The notes beneath the pieces are model-generated. The model did not search any database, was not told where the DNA came from, and saw only the letters and a program-made list of their open reading frames with translations. Shown piece by piece: positions 34,499 to 46,841 of a stretch of DNA of 64,000 bases. Each line of letters starts with the position of its first letter. The stretch's first letter is position 1. Made by a program: the position numbers and the translations under genes. This DNA is from Cryphonectria parasitica EP155 (taxonomy: Eukaryota; Ascomycota; Sordariomycetes; Diaporthales; Cryphonectriaceae), in NCBI RefSeq assembly GCF_011745365.1, contig NW_024468914.1, positions 1,386,001-1,450,000 of the forward strand. The letters are read 5' to 3'.

Positions 34499-36623
34499 CT
34501 TTGATTTGAGGGAGAAATTCCAGTGACGATGTTGTGTAATGTAGGGAAAGGCGAGACGTAGCAATCATGCATCGGGGCAAAGAGGGTTGATGAGGAGAAG
34601 GGAGCATGGAGGGGAGTAAGAAATTGCTCAGGAGTGAACAAGATAGAAACTGGCTGACATGCAATAACAGCTAGCTCCCGTTTTCACTGGCACTGCCTAC
34701 TTGACAAAGCCACACTGCTGGAGCCTCAGCTCTAGCCTGACAGGGCAAGAGATTGTTTGGAGACTCACGGGGGTGGTCATGATATTTAGCTGCATTTTAT
34801 TATACTTGTATCACTGAGGCATCCTGGACACTCACTGCCTAGTTTTGTGCTAGTGTTGATTGCTGCATATTCACCAAGTTCACAGCTTGACTGGATTGTG
34901 ATAAGTAAACTGAAGTACACGCCAGACAATTACTCGAGCCCTGATTCCAAGGCAGTTTGGATCAGTCTCGAGAGATTGAAACAGTAATTTGGAGAGCCAT
35001 GCATTTGAGATAACGCCATCCATGTTATAACACCACACTCGGTACCCAGACAAGACACTTAGACAGATATTACAAGATAATAATGGATGCCTCATATGTG
35101 GCTGAGGATGAAGGATGCATTTAGCCCGGTATGCCCTACCTTATCTTCTTTTCTCTGCTATGGTTCAACAAAACATACCACCCCAGCTTGTCTCCACGAC
35201 CATGCCGGGCATATGACAAGGCTTATGATATGAAGTGTAAAATATGCTCAGTTGGCTGTTCTCTAGCAAAGCCGCCACTATATCTTGCTTGTCATCAGTT
35301 TCGCTCTTCTCCCTTTAGACTCTCATATGCAAGAAAGTAGGACCCTCTGTCTGCCTTCTCATCTGATTAATTACACATCTTCTCATGTACTATAATGCTT
35401 ATTTCTTAGGCCTTTCTTTGATCCTATTCTCCAAAGTTATAGATATCCATAGCTCGGCAAAGACTATGTAAGTAGCTATTGAATCTCTCCTAGATATAGC
35501 ATATAATGCATATCTCTTGATATCTGGACATGATGCATGTAGATCTGCCATTGGACCTTCGAAAGCCACCGCAGTGTCTATCGTTTTCGAGCAGGTGTCC
35601 CACTGGTCAGCCTCACAGGAATCGGAGATCTTAAGCTTGAATTCTGAGGACGAAAAGCTTCTCCTCTTTGTGATACAGTGTAATTTCGAGGTCACCACCT
35701 TGCCTGACGTCTGTAGAAACTGCCTTGAACTCATGGGGAGGACGAGCGTGCTGCGATAAAGAAAGAGCAGCACAAGTGAGAGACTACTCTAGAGGACAAG
35801 CACCGCTCAGGGCTACAGCAGAGCTATTGCTCGAGTTTCACAAGTTCACAAGGGCGCAGCCAAGATCAAACCACGGATGAGTCTCAAGTATTTCAGCTCA
35901 TCATCTGCGCGTCTTGCAGACTTGGCAATGCGCACGGCCTGCAATCGTCGCAGCCTGGAGACAAGTAGGTAATTACCAGTGGAACCTGTGCGGGACAACG
36001 AACGGTCATTACTTTATGTATTTTTGTGCAAGGGGTGGAGAAGTAGAGGCGTCTCGCCTGTGTACTCGGAAAGTTAGACATGAAGATAGCTAAGCTCTGC
36101 TCATCACCAATCCACTCGTGCAAAGTGAGGTGTCCGAGCCATAACCAGTCGCAACTTGAGGCAGCTTTGCCCTATAATTTGAGACAGAGAACATGGGCTC
36201 CTTGTATGCTCAAGTATAGATCTTTCAGACTAACATGAGTGATAGTCTCTTTTTAGTGGAAGAAGAAAGATTGAGCTCAAGTTTGATTGCACCTGGCACG
36301 GTGTATCCTCACCGCCTGTTCCATTCGCAGTTCGTGTGGACTATAACCTTCTAGTCTGGACGCCAGCCTCTGCTCCCGTCCACTGGAGTGTATGAAATGC
36401 CACAGCCCAACATTCGACAGAAAGTACAGAGTGTACCATAGCGGCCAGCCTATCAGCCGGTCATCTACACGCCTGTCAGGCTCAAATTGCAATCTCGACC
36501 CTCGTGAGAATACGTCTGACACTAGATTCTATATAACCACTTATTCTAGAATCCAATGCATACCATGTCGTTTCTGTCATCATGCATGATTGTTAGAACT
36601 CGAAGAGGATGTTGCGCACCACC
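34499..36623. other. Gene-poor 2.1 kb
   Basis: AT-richer than surrounding genes. A minus-strand frame at 35399-35773 and others near 36277-36522 show no recognisable domain. No inverted terminal repeats or transposase motifs seen. Confidence 0.45.
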
Positions 36624-37364
36624 TCACTTTGCGACCGAACCAGGTGCCCACATCAGCCAACCAAGCAGGCTGCCCCGTCCTCGTTCGTGGACCTGACTAT
36701 GCGAAGCCACTCGGTCCGAAGAGCGCTTCAGATCCTCCGCTGCCATCATCGACTCTTGATCCTGTGCCTTGTCTTCGACCCGCACAGCGGGCTGCTCAGC
36801 CACGGCGATCTCTCCGCCTCTGCCCGAGCGATCCCGCCACACATCGCCAAAGATGTACGCCATTGTAAGTGCCGCCACAATTACGGCCGGCCAGACCATA
36901 GCAGAGTTGCGAATCGACTCGTAACTCTCCTCCATATCTCTGATAGACCGCTTCAGCAGTGCGATCTCGTCCTCCGCGGCCTCCAGCTTGGCAGCCATCG
37001 CCCTGAACCTCTTCGCCTGTCCGTAAGGGTCTGCGTGGTCCAAGGACTCCTGGAAGTCCGAGGCGGCCTCGGCGGCCTCGCGCTCAGCCTCCTGGGCCTC
37101 ACGTGCTGCATCGCTGGACGCGCCTGGGGCGGGGGCAAAAGGGTTGACCTCGCTGGAGCGGATGAGGTGGATGTGGGATGAGTACTCGGTTCGTGGGATG
37201 CCTCGCTCTCGAGAGAGGTACTGGGACTCACGGGAGCCGGCGAGGCCGCCCAGGTTGAAGAGGATGTTGCGGGAGGGCGGGGTGGTGTGGAATTGGCGGG
37301 ATGAGGGGGGGGGCACGCGTATCAGCCCACGCGAGCGGAGGGGCAAGCTGGGTAGTCGGGCCAT
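36624..37364 (-). CDS. Predicted mitochondrial membrane protein with coiled coil, single exon
   Basis: 246 aa from ATG 37364 (TTACCATGG). The first 35 residues are an Arg/Ser/Pro-rich presequence (RLPSLPLRSR, RQFHTTPPSR) with a plausible cleavage site near RQF-HT. A well-formed block, GIPRTEYSSHIHLIRSSEV, looks conserved. Residues about 86-153 are rich in Ala/Glu/Arg with heptad character (coiled coil), immediately followed by one membrane span, MVWPAVIVAALTMAYIFGDV (about 155-174), and a hydrophilic tail. This is the layout of an inner-membrane protein with a matrix or intermembrane coiled coil. I do not recognise the family and assign no function. An upstream in-frame ATG would disrupt the presequence, so 37364 is preferred. 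Confidence 0.75.
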   Translation of the reverse strand: MARLPSLPLRSRGLIRVPPPSSRQFHTTPPSRNILFNLGGLAGSRESQYLSRERGIPRTEYSSHIHLIRSSEVNPFAPAPGASSDAAREAQEAEREAAEAASDFQESLDHADPYGQAKRFRAMAAKLEAAEDEIALLKRSIRDMEESYESIRNSAMVWPAVIVAALTMAYIFGDVWRDRSGRGGEIAVAEQPAVRVEDKAQDQESMMAAEDLKRSSDRVASHSQVHERGRGSLLGWLMWAPGSVAK

Positions 37365-39652
37365 GGTAATGACAGAAAGAAGGACAGAATCCTTGTGCAT
37401 AGCAAAAGCAATATTTATGAAGACACCAAGACTTGTGGCTGTTGTTGGTGATGTCGCAGGCCAGGAGACCAATTGATGTTGATGGCCAGAGATTGAGGTG
37501 GTGGTGGTGTTGGACAGCTTGATTGAGGGGCATGATGTTCTACAGCATGCGTGGCAGGGCCCCTCTGAGGTTTGGAGAAGCAACCCCGCGTTGCTGCATT
37601 CTGAATACAGCAGGTGGTGATGAGCAAAGAATCAGATTACCTAAGTAACCTTCAACGTCCATTGGCTGTTTCTGGACATATTCCAGCTGTCTGATTCTTC
37701 AACTGTGTCTACATCGTTCGCATTGACAAGGCTGGGAGCTGGTATGTGATTTCTGATTCATGGCTGAGAACTGCTATAATCCAGTGCACTGTCTGGGCAC
37801 TCTAATTCTCGCAGCCTTGTACCCTTCATTGTCAGTCAGTGCTTCGCATTGCATTTCTGAACAGGACAAGGGCCTCCTCATTAGGAAAATAGAGGACTAA
37901 AGTCATGCAGACTTTCAGCCTCAGATCATGACTCGAACCTGGACTCGGAGCAATGGAAGTTGTCCAGCACTACTAGCTCAAGTACTAGCCCTGCTGCTCA
38001 CCACTATACTATGTAGAACTCATGTCATGTTTGTGCATTTGATTTATGGCAGAGAATTGCCAGAGTACTTTTGTCTTGACAGCAATTGCGTTACAGTAGC
38101 ACAACCCTTCCCAAATAATAGCACAGAATGCTGGTCTTGTGAGCTCTGTTGTCACTGCAAACTCTGAGCAACTGACTGCTGCAGTGGCAAGGAATCCCGT
38201 TGATGGTTCAAGACCATGGCTTGACTGTTGTACCACCAAGAGTTCAAGAGACATCGATGGACCATTGTCTGATTTTTAACATTAACATGCTACCGTGCAC
38301 AGGTCTTGCATGTTATTGAGTTTGCTTCTCAGGACTTTAGATATAATCTTATCTTGTCATTCATTCTAGCATCTGCTCACAGTGGACAGTCAAGTACCGG
38401 GCTTTGAAGTAGCTCTCCTGTCACAGCATTGAACATCTTATCAGATCAAGCGGTTCCATTTCATATCTAATCTGTTTTTTATGTCCGTAGTCTCGGACAT
38501 GTCAAGCACGTGTCAGACATGGTTAGAACAATGCATTGTCGCAAGTGTTCAACGACAACTGGCTGCTAAGAGCTATTATCACGATCCGGCAATCGAAGTG
38601 ATAAGCATCTGCATATGGACTTCCAGGGCAAGCGAGTCCAACCCCTTGGTCAATGGGACCCGCTGTTTCTGACCTGTAGACCCCGCAGCGGTCAGCAGAG
38701 GCCTCTATTCCCAAAACGAAAGGCCCAATTTGTTGGTCCCTGTAGTCCGCTTTTTTGTGGTCAAGTGGGTGGTGTCATGAGGGTTACGCCTACATTTAAC
38801 GGGCGGAGCTTACCGGCTGCTGCGACGAAAAATCTCATCATTGACCCTCATGAAGTTCGGTACGGTGGACGCGCAAGATAATCTCGCTTGCCCTAAAACT
38901 TTTGCCACGGAGTTGGCGAGTATGTCAGCCTGATTTGAGACCTCCACGAGTAGGGGTCATTGCACATCTATACTACATACATAGTACATAGTACTACGTA
39001 GGACCAAGAGGAGTGGGACACCGGTTGGAATGAGCCAACCAAAAGAATTATGCACAATACAGTACCAAAGTAGGAGCCGTTGCAGTTATGAGAAGCCAAT
39101 TTGAGGAAAACCACTGGAGTCCTACTAACGGAATTGAGATTGGCACAAAATGTGCCGTCCGGGATGGGACGAGGGCGGTTTAAGGTTGTTGCCGTGCATT
39201 CGCATCGACCTGCTGTAAAGGACATTCAGTCTTGATAAGGAGAAAAGATGACTTCATATGGGGAACCTCCTTGCCCCTCTCCCCCTCTGCAGACCAGGCT
39301 CTGGACAATCCAAGGGGGCCGTTTCGTATGTTGATCCAGTTGACGGTGGAGCGTTGGTTTCCACCTGAACCTGACATTTTGCAAGAGGCATGAGGCGGTG
39401 ACAGGATGATTAGGCGCCCTGACAGAGCCTCTCCACGTCACATTACGAGCTCAGGGGGAGGAGTCTCTTAACCATGCGCACACGCTCGGTATGTATAGTA
39501 AAACCAGATCATACGGGAAATGGGTAACTTGATGCAAATCTCTACCTCGTCTGCCTTTGCAGGTCGCCATGTAGAAAGTAAACGTGACTCCATCCTCCTT
39601 ACTATGAGTAGCAAATCCATTTCCCTTTGCGGAAACATGGTAGTACTATGAT
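37365..39652. other. Gene-poor 2.3 kb with tRNA-like relic
   Basis: No supported protein gene. The tRNA-like element at 37925-38015 (listed separately) is the only recognisable structure. Confidence 0.45.
37925..38015 (-). repeat. tRNA-like pol III element (relic or SINE head)
   Basis: On the minus strand, TAGTATAGTGG (38011-38001) resembles the box A of tRNA-Asp/Glu genes, and GGTTCGAGTCA (37939-37929) matches box B at 10 of 11 positions. They are separated by 61 nt. The acceptor and T stems do not pair well, so it is not an intact tRNA gene. Either a decayed tRNA or the head of a tRNA-derived SINE. Confidence 0.45.
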
Positions 39653-40841
39653 TTAAGCCTGTGCACCAGCCGCCAGAACTTCCAGGGCACGCCGCAGGAC
39701 GTCATCCTCGGCAGGGTAGTCGGGCCCCCTGATGGCCTCAGCGGCGGGCAGCAGGGTGCTCTCGTCAATCTCCTTGTACTTGCCCGTCTGCACCTGGATG
39801 GCCTGGCCATTGCGCGCGGTATCGGCCATCAGCAGGGCCGCAGCACGACCGACGGCAGAGGCAGGCTGGATCTCGACGTTGATCTTGGCCATGATCTCCT
39901 TCAGGCCCGGAAGGACGCTGCTCTCGGTCCATGTCGGGCAGATGGTGTTGATGCGGATGGGCAGGTTGGCCGCGCCCAGCAGCGGGTGCAGGCCGCGGGC
40001 GAACCCAAGCACAGCATGCTTGGCCGTTGCTGGGGAAGAAGACCGTGCGTATTAGTTGCAGGCACAAGCATTGATCGGGCCGTTACACTACGACAGGAGA
40101 ATATAATCCTCGCGGAAGCAGGGGTTTGGGTGAAGGCTATTGTAAAAATAAAATGAATATATGAAAGAATAATAGTAAGAGAAAACAAACGTACCATAGT
40201 CTACGGCACGGCACCGCTGGATCCCCATGGTGGAAGCATTGACAACAATGCTGCCACCCTCGGGCTGCTGGCGCAAGTAGTAGATGGCCAGGGTGCCGGT
40301 GTTAATGACACCCTTCAAGCTCACGTCCAAGAGGTCGTACGAGGGCTCCTTGAGGTCGCCATTCTCGTCCACCGCAGTGGCCAGGTAGTCAGCCCGGGGA
40401 CCCAGTCCGGCGTTGGCAAAGACGTGGTCGATCTTGCCATATGTCTCCTTGGTCTTCTTGAACAGGGCATTAAGCTGGGCCCAGTTGGCGACATCGGTTT
40501 GGACGAAGGTGAAGCTTCCAGAGGGCGACTCAGTCGGTGGGGCCACATCGCCATTGACGACAGATGCACCTAGAGACAGCAGCAGTTGCACGGTCGCGAG
40601 ACCAATTCCGGACGAGCCTCCTGAATAGACGAGAGTGACAGGTCATATCATGTCAGGATTCATATTCCCCTTTTCGTTACACGAGGAGGAATGGAAGAGG
40701 GGGCAAACAGGAATAGGAAACAAAAGACGGGGAAAAGGAAAGAGAATGAACTGATTCAGGAAAACGATTCATACCTGTCACAATGACAACCTTGCCCTTC
40801 AGGGCGCTCAGATCACCATCGTTGATATAGAGTTCGGCCAT
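39653..40841 (-). CDS. Short-chain dehydrogenase/reductase (classical SDR), 3 exons
   Basis: Exons (minus) 40841-40775, 40620-40195 and 40029-39653; introns of 154 and 165 nt, 289 aa. The second splice rebuilds the active site. The Rossmann cofactor motif is T22-G-G-S-S-G-I-G29; the NAG motif appears in FANAGLGP; catalytic Ser152 lies in VVNASTMG; Tyr164 and Lys168 form Y-A-T-A-K, created exactly at the exon 2/3 junction. Asp in NGDVAPP after beta-2 suggests NAD rather than NADP preference. Overall it resembles fungal 15-hydroxyprostaglandin-dehydrogenase-like SDRs; the substrate is unknown. No N-terminal targeting signal. Neighbours give no pathway clue. Confidence 0.92.
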
Positions 40842-42481
40842 TTTGGGGGTTAACTTGCTGGGATAGGTTTCGAAAATTGCTACGTAAATAAGAAAAACAA
40901 CAAAAGGATAAAGGGCAACCACAGGAACAGTTTCAATGGAACGTCCGCTGCAGGTAACCCCTTAATATCGCTGTTGCTTGTGTGGCAGAACGGGGCGGTC
41001 CAGCAGCAGACACCTGGAGCTGGACATGGAGCATGGAGATTTTACCTGATAGCCCCTGTCCGTTACTACTTTCGACCCATGTTCATACACATGTTATGTA
41101 TGCACATGAATCGGTTGCGCAGTAGGGCTACCACCATCTTCATAAACATTCTGCAGGCGACTGTGACCTTACCTTAGCACGTGCTTAGGATGCTCAAAGT
41201 ATGTTTGGGATCGTACTATGGTACCATAGGTTTGGTAGTCGGGACCTGATTGATGATGTGTGAACCTAAAATACTACCCAAATGTCAGCCCTACGTTCAT
41301 TTCAATCTACTATAGTAGAACAATGAACCAATACCCTACCTCGCATGTGCGGCTATTCATAACCAAAGCACTGCTGCGGTAAAAGCCGACGATGAGAGGA
41401 CGACTTGATGGCCTCTCTTGTTGGCTCGGAGTGGCCTGGGTGGATGCGCAGGGCAAAACCGGATAATCCGGCTACTTGCGCTATGTACTATGGGACGGGG
41501 CACGACAGGCCAGATTCAGAGCATAGTACATATTCACCATTGCCAAAGTAGCATCGGTAGCATGGACGCCAAGTGGGTCGTGGCTCTCGAACCTGGGCCA
41601 TCCAGGCAATGTGCCCATGTTGTAATTTTTTCTCTCTCTCTTTTCTTTCCTTTTCCTCCTTTCTTCTGTCTCCATAACTGGGACACAGATCCACCACTGA
41701 GACGGGTGCGCAGATCGTTCAACGGTGCAACCCTTGCTGGACGACTCAGGTGTCAGGGTACAGTGTCTGTATGTACTATGGTAGTGGAGAAACACACTCG
41801 AAAGACAGAACACAACTGGCCAACCTTCGTGTGGCGAGTTGCTTGGATGCCCTGGTTCCCCGAGGATGTCGTCAACGTTACAAGGACGTGACCAAGCCTC
41901 GGCTCGAGGGCTACACTACTATATGCATGGTATGCAGCTCGCATGAGGTTTCTCCTATTTATGTTCCCTTCAGGAATCGACTTGCATCTCTTGATTTCGA
42001 GATCGGGTCGGTGAAATTTTCTTTCCATTGGAGGGCGTTTTCTAGTACCACCGTTCATTAGTATGAACCTATCGTAAGATCATATGTTTACTTTAGACCT
42101 CAGTCCAAGGACTTGGACCCGTTTTGCTTGGTTTGGAACCCGTTATTATGGAGATGGCACCCAGGATCAAATTTCCAGTATTTTGAGTTTCTCGCCCTGT
42201 TGATCCTCAGGTTATGCCAGGGTCCTCTTATATTGGGGACTAGGGGCCCGATCCGTCGCGCTTGTTTCTTCCCTTAGCCTTCGAGCCGGTACTTGAGAGC
42301 GTACATTTGAGGGAAAGCTCTTTTTCTTGTTTATATGGGGATCCCGTCCGCTACATCAAAGTGTTATGTTGTTGGTCCTTGTTTGGGGTTCATGATTCTT
42401 CCTGTCCAGAAGCCACCCTCCCCTTCCCTCTTCTTCCTTCCTCTGTCATGAGCAGTGCCGCTCGGTGCTCTTCGATACGCC
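40842..42481. other. Divergent intergenic region (SDR / receptor)
   Basis: 1.6 kb. Frames on both strands at 41418-42061 overlap each other and look random. A CT-rich tract at about 41630-41670 is the only compositional feature. Confidence 0.5.
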
Positions 42482-43969
42482 ATGGTTGAGCCAGCCGGTG
42501 TGGGAGTGCCTCTGCTCCGGGTCACGATCCTATTCCTCGTCTTGACATGGGTAACTGTCATCGTACGTGTGTCAGTGAGAAGATGGCTTCGGCCCGAGGC
42601 CAAGGGGTTGGATGATCTGATGATGTGCATCGGTCTCGTAAGTCCTCTTTCTGATGATCTCTAGGGCGTAATGTCTACATTCAACTATGCACTGTTTTCG
42701 AGGAAATTTGGAATAAACAGACACGACAGCGCTCTAACCCCTAATGCCGGAAATTTCAGGTCCTCTACACAGTCACATGCTCTTTGGTTATCGTATGTTG
42801 TTATCACGGCGCAGGGCAGCTGTCGGAACACCTTACGGCGATAGACATTATGCAGGGAACAAAGGTGCGCACCACCAGGCGAGAATCATTCATCAGGCAG
42901 CAACGATGTTGACGATGCTGCCTCTAGGTATTTTTCATCGCCGAATTCTTCTACGCCGGCTGTACCGTCCCGATCAAGAGCAGCATCTGTGTCTGTCTGA
43001 TACGCGTGGCCGATGGACGTCGTCGATTCTCGTGGACTCTATGGGGTCTCGTTGCGCTGCAGTTCATGGCGGCCATCATCTTCTTCGCAGGCATCTCCAA
43101 CATCTGCCACCCGATTACGACTCTCTGGGGCGAGACCACCTACGGTACCTGTGATTCGAAGCTCAACAGCAGCGTTAGCTTCCTCTTCTCTGCCGTCTCC
43201 ATATTGACGGATGTGACCTTGGCCATCCTGCCTGCCATCTTGATTTGGCCTATCCAGATGAAACGTCGCCTCAAGGTCTCTGTGGCTATCATCCTCGGAA
43301 TGGCTGCCTTGTGAGTGACTGCATTCATGAACTTTTTTAACTTGTCCTTCCTCACCCCCCCCCCCTTTTGTTTTGTTTTTTTTTCAAAAACAAGAATAAG
43401 CAAAACAACCCCAACAACATTCGTCTTCTCTTCTACCTGCTGTCGACGACTGACCAACTGACTCTTCTTCCTCCAGTGCGAGTTGTGCCACCATCATCCG
43501 ACTTCGTTACTTGACCTTGTACGACAACCAAGCTGAGTTTATGTACAGCGCAGGCCCCATCGGGCTATGGTCCGTCGTCGAAGAAGGAATCAGCATCGTT
43601 GCCGGCTCTCTGCCCGCCCTCCGCCCCCTGCTTAGCCTGCCTATGTTTGGAGGCACCAGAGACGCCAGCAAAGGGATCTCGAATCCCGAGACGGACTTGC
43701 AGACATGGGGGGCGGGCGACAAAAGGGACGTGGCAGATGACCTCACAGACAGCATGAAGATGCAGACCTTTGTGTCGGGCAGCAGCAGCAACCACCCAAC
43801 CAACAACAAAGTAAGGATCTCGAAGGACGGGGACAGCGATGGAGAGAGCCAGACTCACATCCTCAAAGAGACGCACGTCATGGTTTCGACCGAGCATATA
43901 AACTCCACAGGAACCGAGGAGTGGACAAAGCGACGGGTCAACGGTTGGGATCGAGCGGCAGACAAGTGA
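42482..43969 (+). CDS. Fungal rhodopsin-like (PTH11/SAT4-type) integral membrane protein, 4 exons
   Basis: Exons 42482-42637, 42760-42864, 42928-43310, 43477-43969; 378 aa. Seven hydrophobic segments are visible, beginning with VTILFLVLTWVTVIVRVSVR and including WGLVALQFMAAIIFFAGISN and AVSILTDVTLAILPAILIWP. Diagnostic blocks of the family are GLDDLMMCIG after TM1, CPxW-like extracellular Cys residues (ICHPITTLWG, TYGTCDSKLNSS), the DVTLAILP block and ATIIRLRYL before the last segments. The ~120-residue cytosolic tail is polar and Ser/Thr-rich. These proteins are putative G-protein-coupled receptors; PTH11 of Magnaporthe senses the host surface. The extracellular CFEM domain is absent. Ligand unknown. 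Exon 3/4 intron carries a C11 tract (43355-43365). ATG 42482 is the first in frame after a GTG. Confidence 0.87.
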
Positions 43970-44671
43970 CATCAAACAAAAGATGGATCATTAATAAACC
44001 TTTATTTCGGAGGGATCCTTGAGAGTCTGTATTTGTGTCGCCGTGTCTGGCTCGTCGAGTTTTCGAGCTCCGAACCGTGCCACGGCAGCCGAGTAATGGT
44101 CGGGACTCTCAACCCTTGGGACAAAACCGCACTCCGTTCTTGTCGCAAGACCTACAACAGTACTGTAACTCCGTTAGGCGCATACCTGGCCGAGTAACCT
44201 ACTGTAACTACTCCGGCACTGCGATATCATAACAACAGTGCTGGATTCACTGAGTGTTCTTCGAGGAACGGGTTAGGAAGAGTTGTAGGTCAGATCCGAG
44301 TTTGTTCCGGGGCCGGTGCTTCGAGAACTCGGGGGTCCGGCGACCCACTCTATTAGCCGCTTGGTTGGCCCCGAGGACTTATTAATTCGTGGATGAGGTC
44401 ATGCATTTGAGCTGGTCTATTATGACGACACTCTGATCCAGCGCATCAGTGCTGCTGAAATCACTTATGACATAGGTTCGCTGATCTCAAATCGAGAAAA
44501 CTGCGGTATATGAGTGTTCAATGTTGTACATACCTTAATAGAAAGCGAATTACTCGGTTGACTCAATCAATCCATACCCTTCATCCTCTTGCTCTTTCAC
44601 CACTCGACCTCGTCCACACCAGTCTATTTTCTCTAGAGACCCATCTGTTTGACTACCCTCATCACACGAGA
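43970..44671. other. Intergenic, promoter of PMI gene
   Basis: 702 nt between two tandem + strand genes. CT-rich sequence at 44570-44640 just precedes the PMI start. Nothing else recognised. Confidence 0.5.
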
Positions 44672-45972
44672 ATGGCACCACAGCGCGTGTTCCAGCTTAG
44701 TGGCACATGCAATAATTACCCATGGGGGAAGAAGGGCCAGCAATCTCTGGCTGCCCAACTATGTGCCAGGACGCCAGGGACAGACTTCAAGATTGAAGAT
44801 GATACCTTCTACTCTGAGATGTGGTTTGGCGATTACCCTGATTTTCCGGCTAGAGTACTCGAAACTGGAGAGCTCCTTGCGGATGTCTTGAAGAAGAATC
44901 AAGAAACGCTGCTCGGGAAGAAGGTCGTCGACAACTTCGATGCCCAGCTACCTTTCCTTCCAAAGGTAAAAAAATCCGGTTCATCTAATTACAAATTAAT
45001 GGTCTGTAATGGATAATGCTAACATGTCACCACGTAAAGATCCTTTCGATAGCAAAGGCGCTTCCCTTACAACTGCACCCGAACAAAGACCTCGCAACGA
45101 AGCTACACCAGAAAGACCCAGACCAGTTCTCCGACCCCAACCACAAGCCCGAGATCGCCGTCGCTCTCTCCAAGTTCGAGGTGTTTGCCGGTTTCAAGCC
45201 TCTCGACAAGGTCCAACCGATCTTCACCCTCTCGGCGCTCACGCCTTATCTCCCCAGCACACCCACTGAGTACTGGACAAACGACACCTTGCGCGAGGTG
45301 ACAAGAAACCTCCTCAAGGCCGACGACGCCACCGTCAAAACCATCGAGAAAGACCTTCTCGCAACCCCGCACGAGAACCTGCAGAAGGTTGGCGCCGAGT
45401 ATTTCCCCGACCTCCTGGCCCGGCTGCAGGGCCAGTACGGCCCCGGCGATGCAGGCAGCATCGTTGCGCTAACGTGCATGAACTTCATGACACTCGAGCC
45501 CCTGGACGCCATCTACATTCCTGCCGACGGCATCCATGCGTACTTATCCGGCAACATTGTCGAATGCATGGCGCGGTCAAACAACGTGCTCAACGTGGGC
45601 TTCTGTCCCGCGGCGGACAGGAATAACATCGATATGTTTGCGGATACGTTGACGTTCAAGGCGCACAGCAGAGAGGATGTGATCCTGCCAAGTCAGAAGA
45701 GCGAGAGGAGCAAGACAGGCAAGACGGTTGTCTATAAGCCGCCGATGAGTGAGTTCGATATGCTCTTGGCTGGACTGCGGGCGGGCGAGAGTGACGAGAT
45801 CAAGGCCGGGGATGGGCCTGGAGTGGTGATTGTTACGCAGGGTACAGGGAAGATGACTGCAGACGGTGACGATTTCGAGCTGAAGGAGGGTTATATTTAC
45901 TATGTGGCACCGGGCGTCGACGTCAAATGGGAGACGGAGAGCGGGATGCAGATCTTCGAGGCAGTCATATAA
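44672..45972 (+). CDS. Mannose-6-phosphate isomerase, type I (class I PMI), 2 exons
   Basis: Exons 44672-44965 and 45040-45972 around a 74-nt intron with a TGCTAAC branch site; 408 aa. Interconverts fructose-6-P and mannose-6-P, feeding GDP-mannose for glycosylation and cell-wall mannan. Opening block FQLSGTCNNYPWGKKG and YSEMWFGDYP are type I signatures. Zn ligands by family position: Gln109 and His111 in LQLHPNK, Glu136 in HKPEIAVAL, His264 in ADGIHAYLSG; the following NIVECMARSNNVLNVGF is the catalytic-site stretch. C-terminal cupin is complete through the stop. Slightly shorter than many fungal PMIs (about 430-460 aa). It is not linked by operon to the GT90 gene 17 kb away, but both belong to surface-glycan biology. 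Confidence 0.95.
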
Positions 45973-46841
45973 GCAATCGAGGTCACCACATGGCGCTGAA
46001 GGATTGATGAAAGAGTATGACTATTGGAAAAAGACATGAGTTAAAACAAGTCAACTTAGCAGTGTGCAACTATAACCTGCCCAAATTCGTAATTTCTTGT
46101 TTTAGCATATTATTATTTGCATGTATGTTTGAGGCGAGCTCACACTACATTCTTGACACGTCTAGCAGGACTGGGATGCTCTCATCAAAATCAGGTTGAT
46201 TACTGCTTAGCTGTACAAGGTCCAACTGCGAAAGAAGCAGCCGAGCTGATGAGAAAGTGGAAATTCTAAAGACACATGGACAAATGAAATGAAGGATCAC
46301 TAACCTGGACCTAGACTTATAGAAATTCTTGTTCTTGAGCAGACTTATATTTTTCTCAAATTCACATGTCACCCGGTCCTACCATACAGCCCTGAGAGAA
46401 TATGCAATTGTTTGTGACAAACGTGGCCAGTCCAGTGGTACGAATGAGAAAAAATGAAGAAAAAGACTATACTTCTCAGCCAAGTTCCTCAAGTCTTTAT
46501 ACTAAACTCCTAGAATCTAGAGTCCGTTGCTGTGTTGGCATGAAGAAAGAAGGGAACGACTCCTCAAAACCAGTTCATGATCGGGGTTAGGGTTACCGAG
46601 ATTTCATTGGTAGACCTTCTACGGTTCTCTTAGTCATCTGGACCCACCGCAAATTGATCACGCCATCGACCCCCAGGCCAGTTGTAGCTTACCAAACGGA
46701 TGATCTCTGTTTGTAGCCATATTTTGGGCCTTACAAATCTTTGATGTTGAGTCTCCTCTACACCCCAAAAAAAATGGCTCGTTCATAACATTCACTCCTT
46801 ACACCAATCTCCCTACTCTCTTACCTTATCTGGGCGTCACG
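45973..46841. other. Intergenic, promoter of SQR gene
   Basis: 869 nt, AT-rich in its first half; includes the telobox-like motif at 46585-46595. Confidence 0.5.
46585..46595 (+). promoter_or_regulatory. Telobox-like motif
   Basis: GGTTAGGGTTA, about 247 nt upstream of the SQR start. Same core as the motif upstream of the Mrx7-like gene. Regulatory role is inference. Confidence 0.3.

Noticed and set aside
34499..39652. Transposon remnants explaining the gene-poor stretches
   Set aside because: No transposase, reverse transcriptase, terminal repeats or target duplications recognised by eye.
41418..42061. Possible genes in frames 41418-41891 (+) and 41750-42061 (+)
   Set aside because: Overlapping frames of random composition; no splice-consistent protein could be built.
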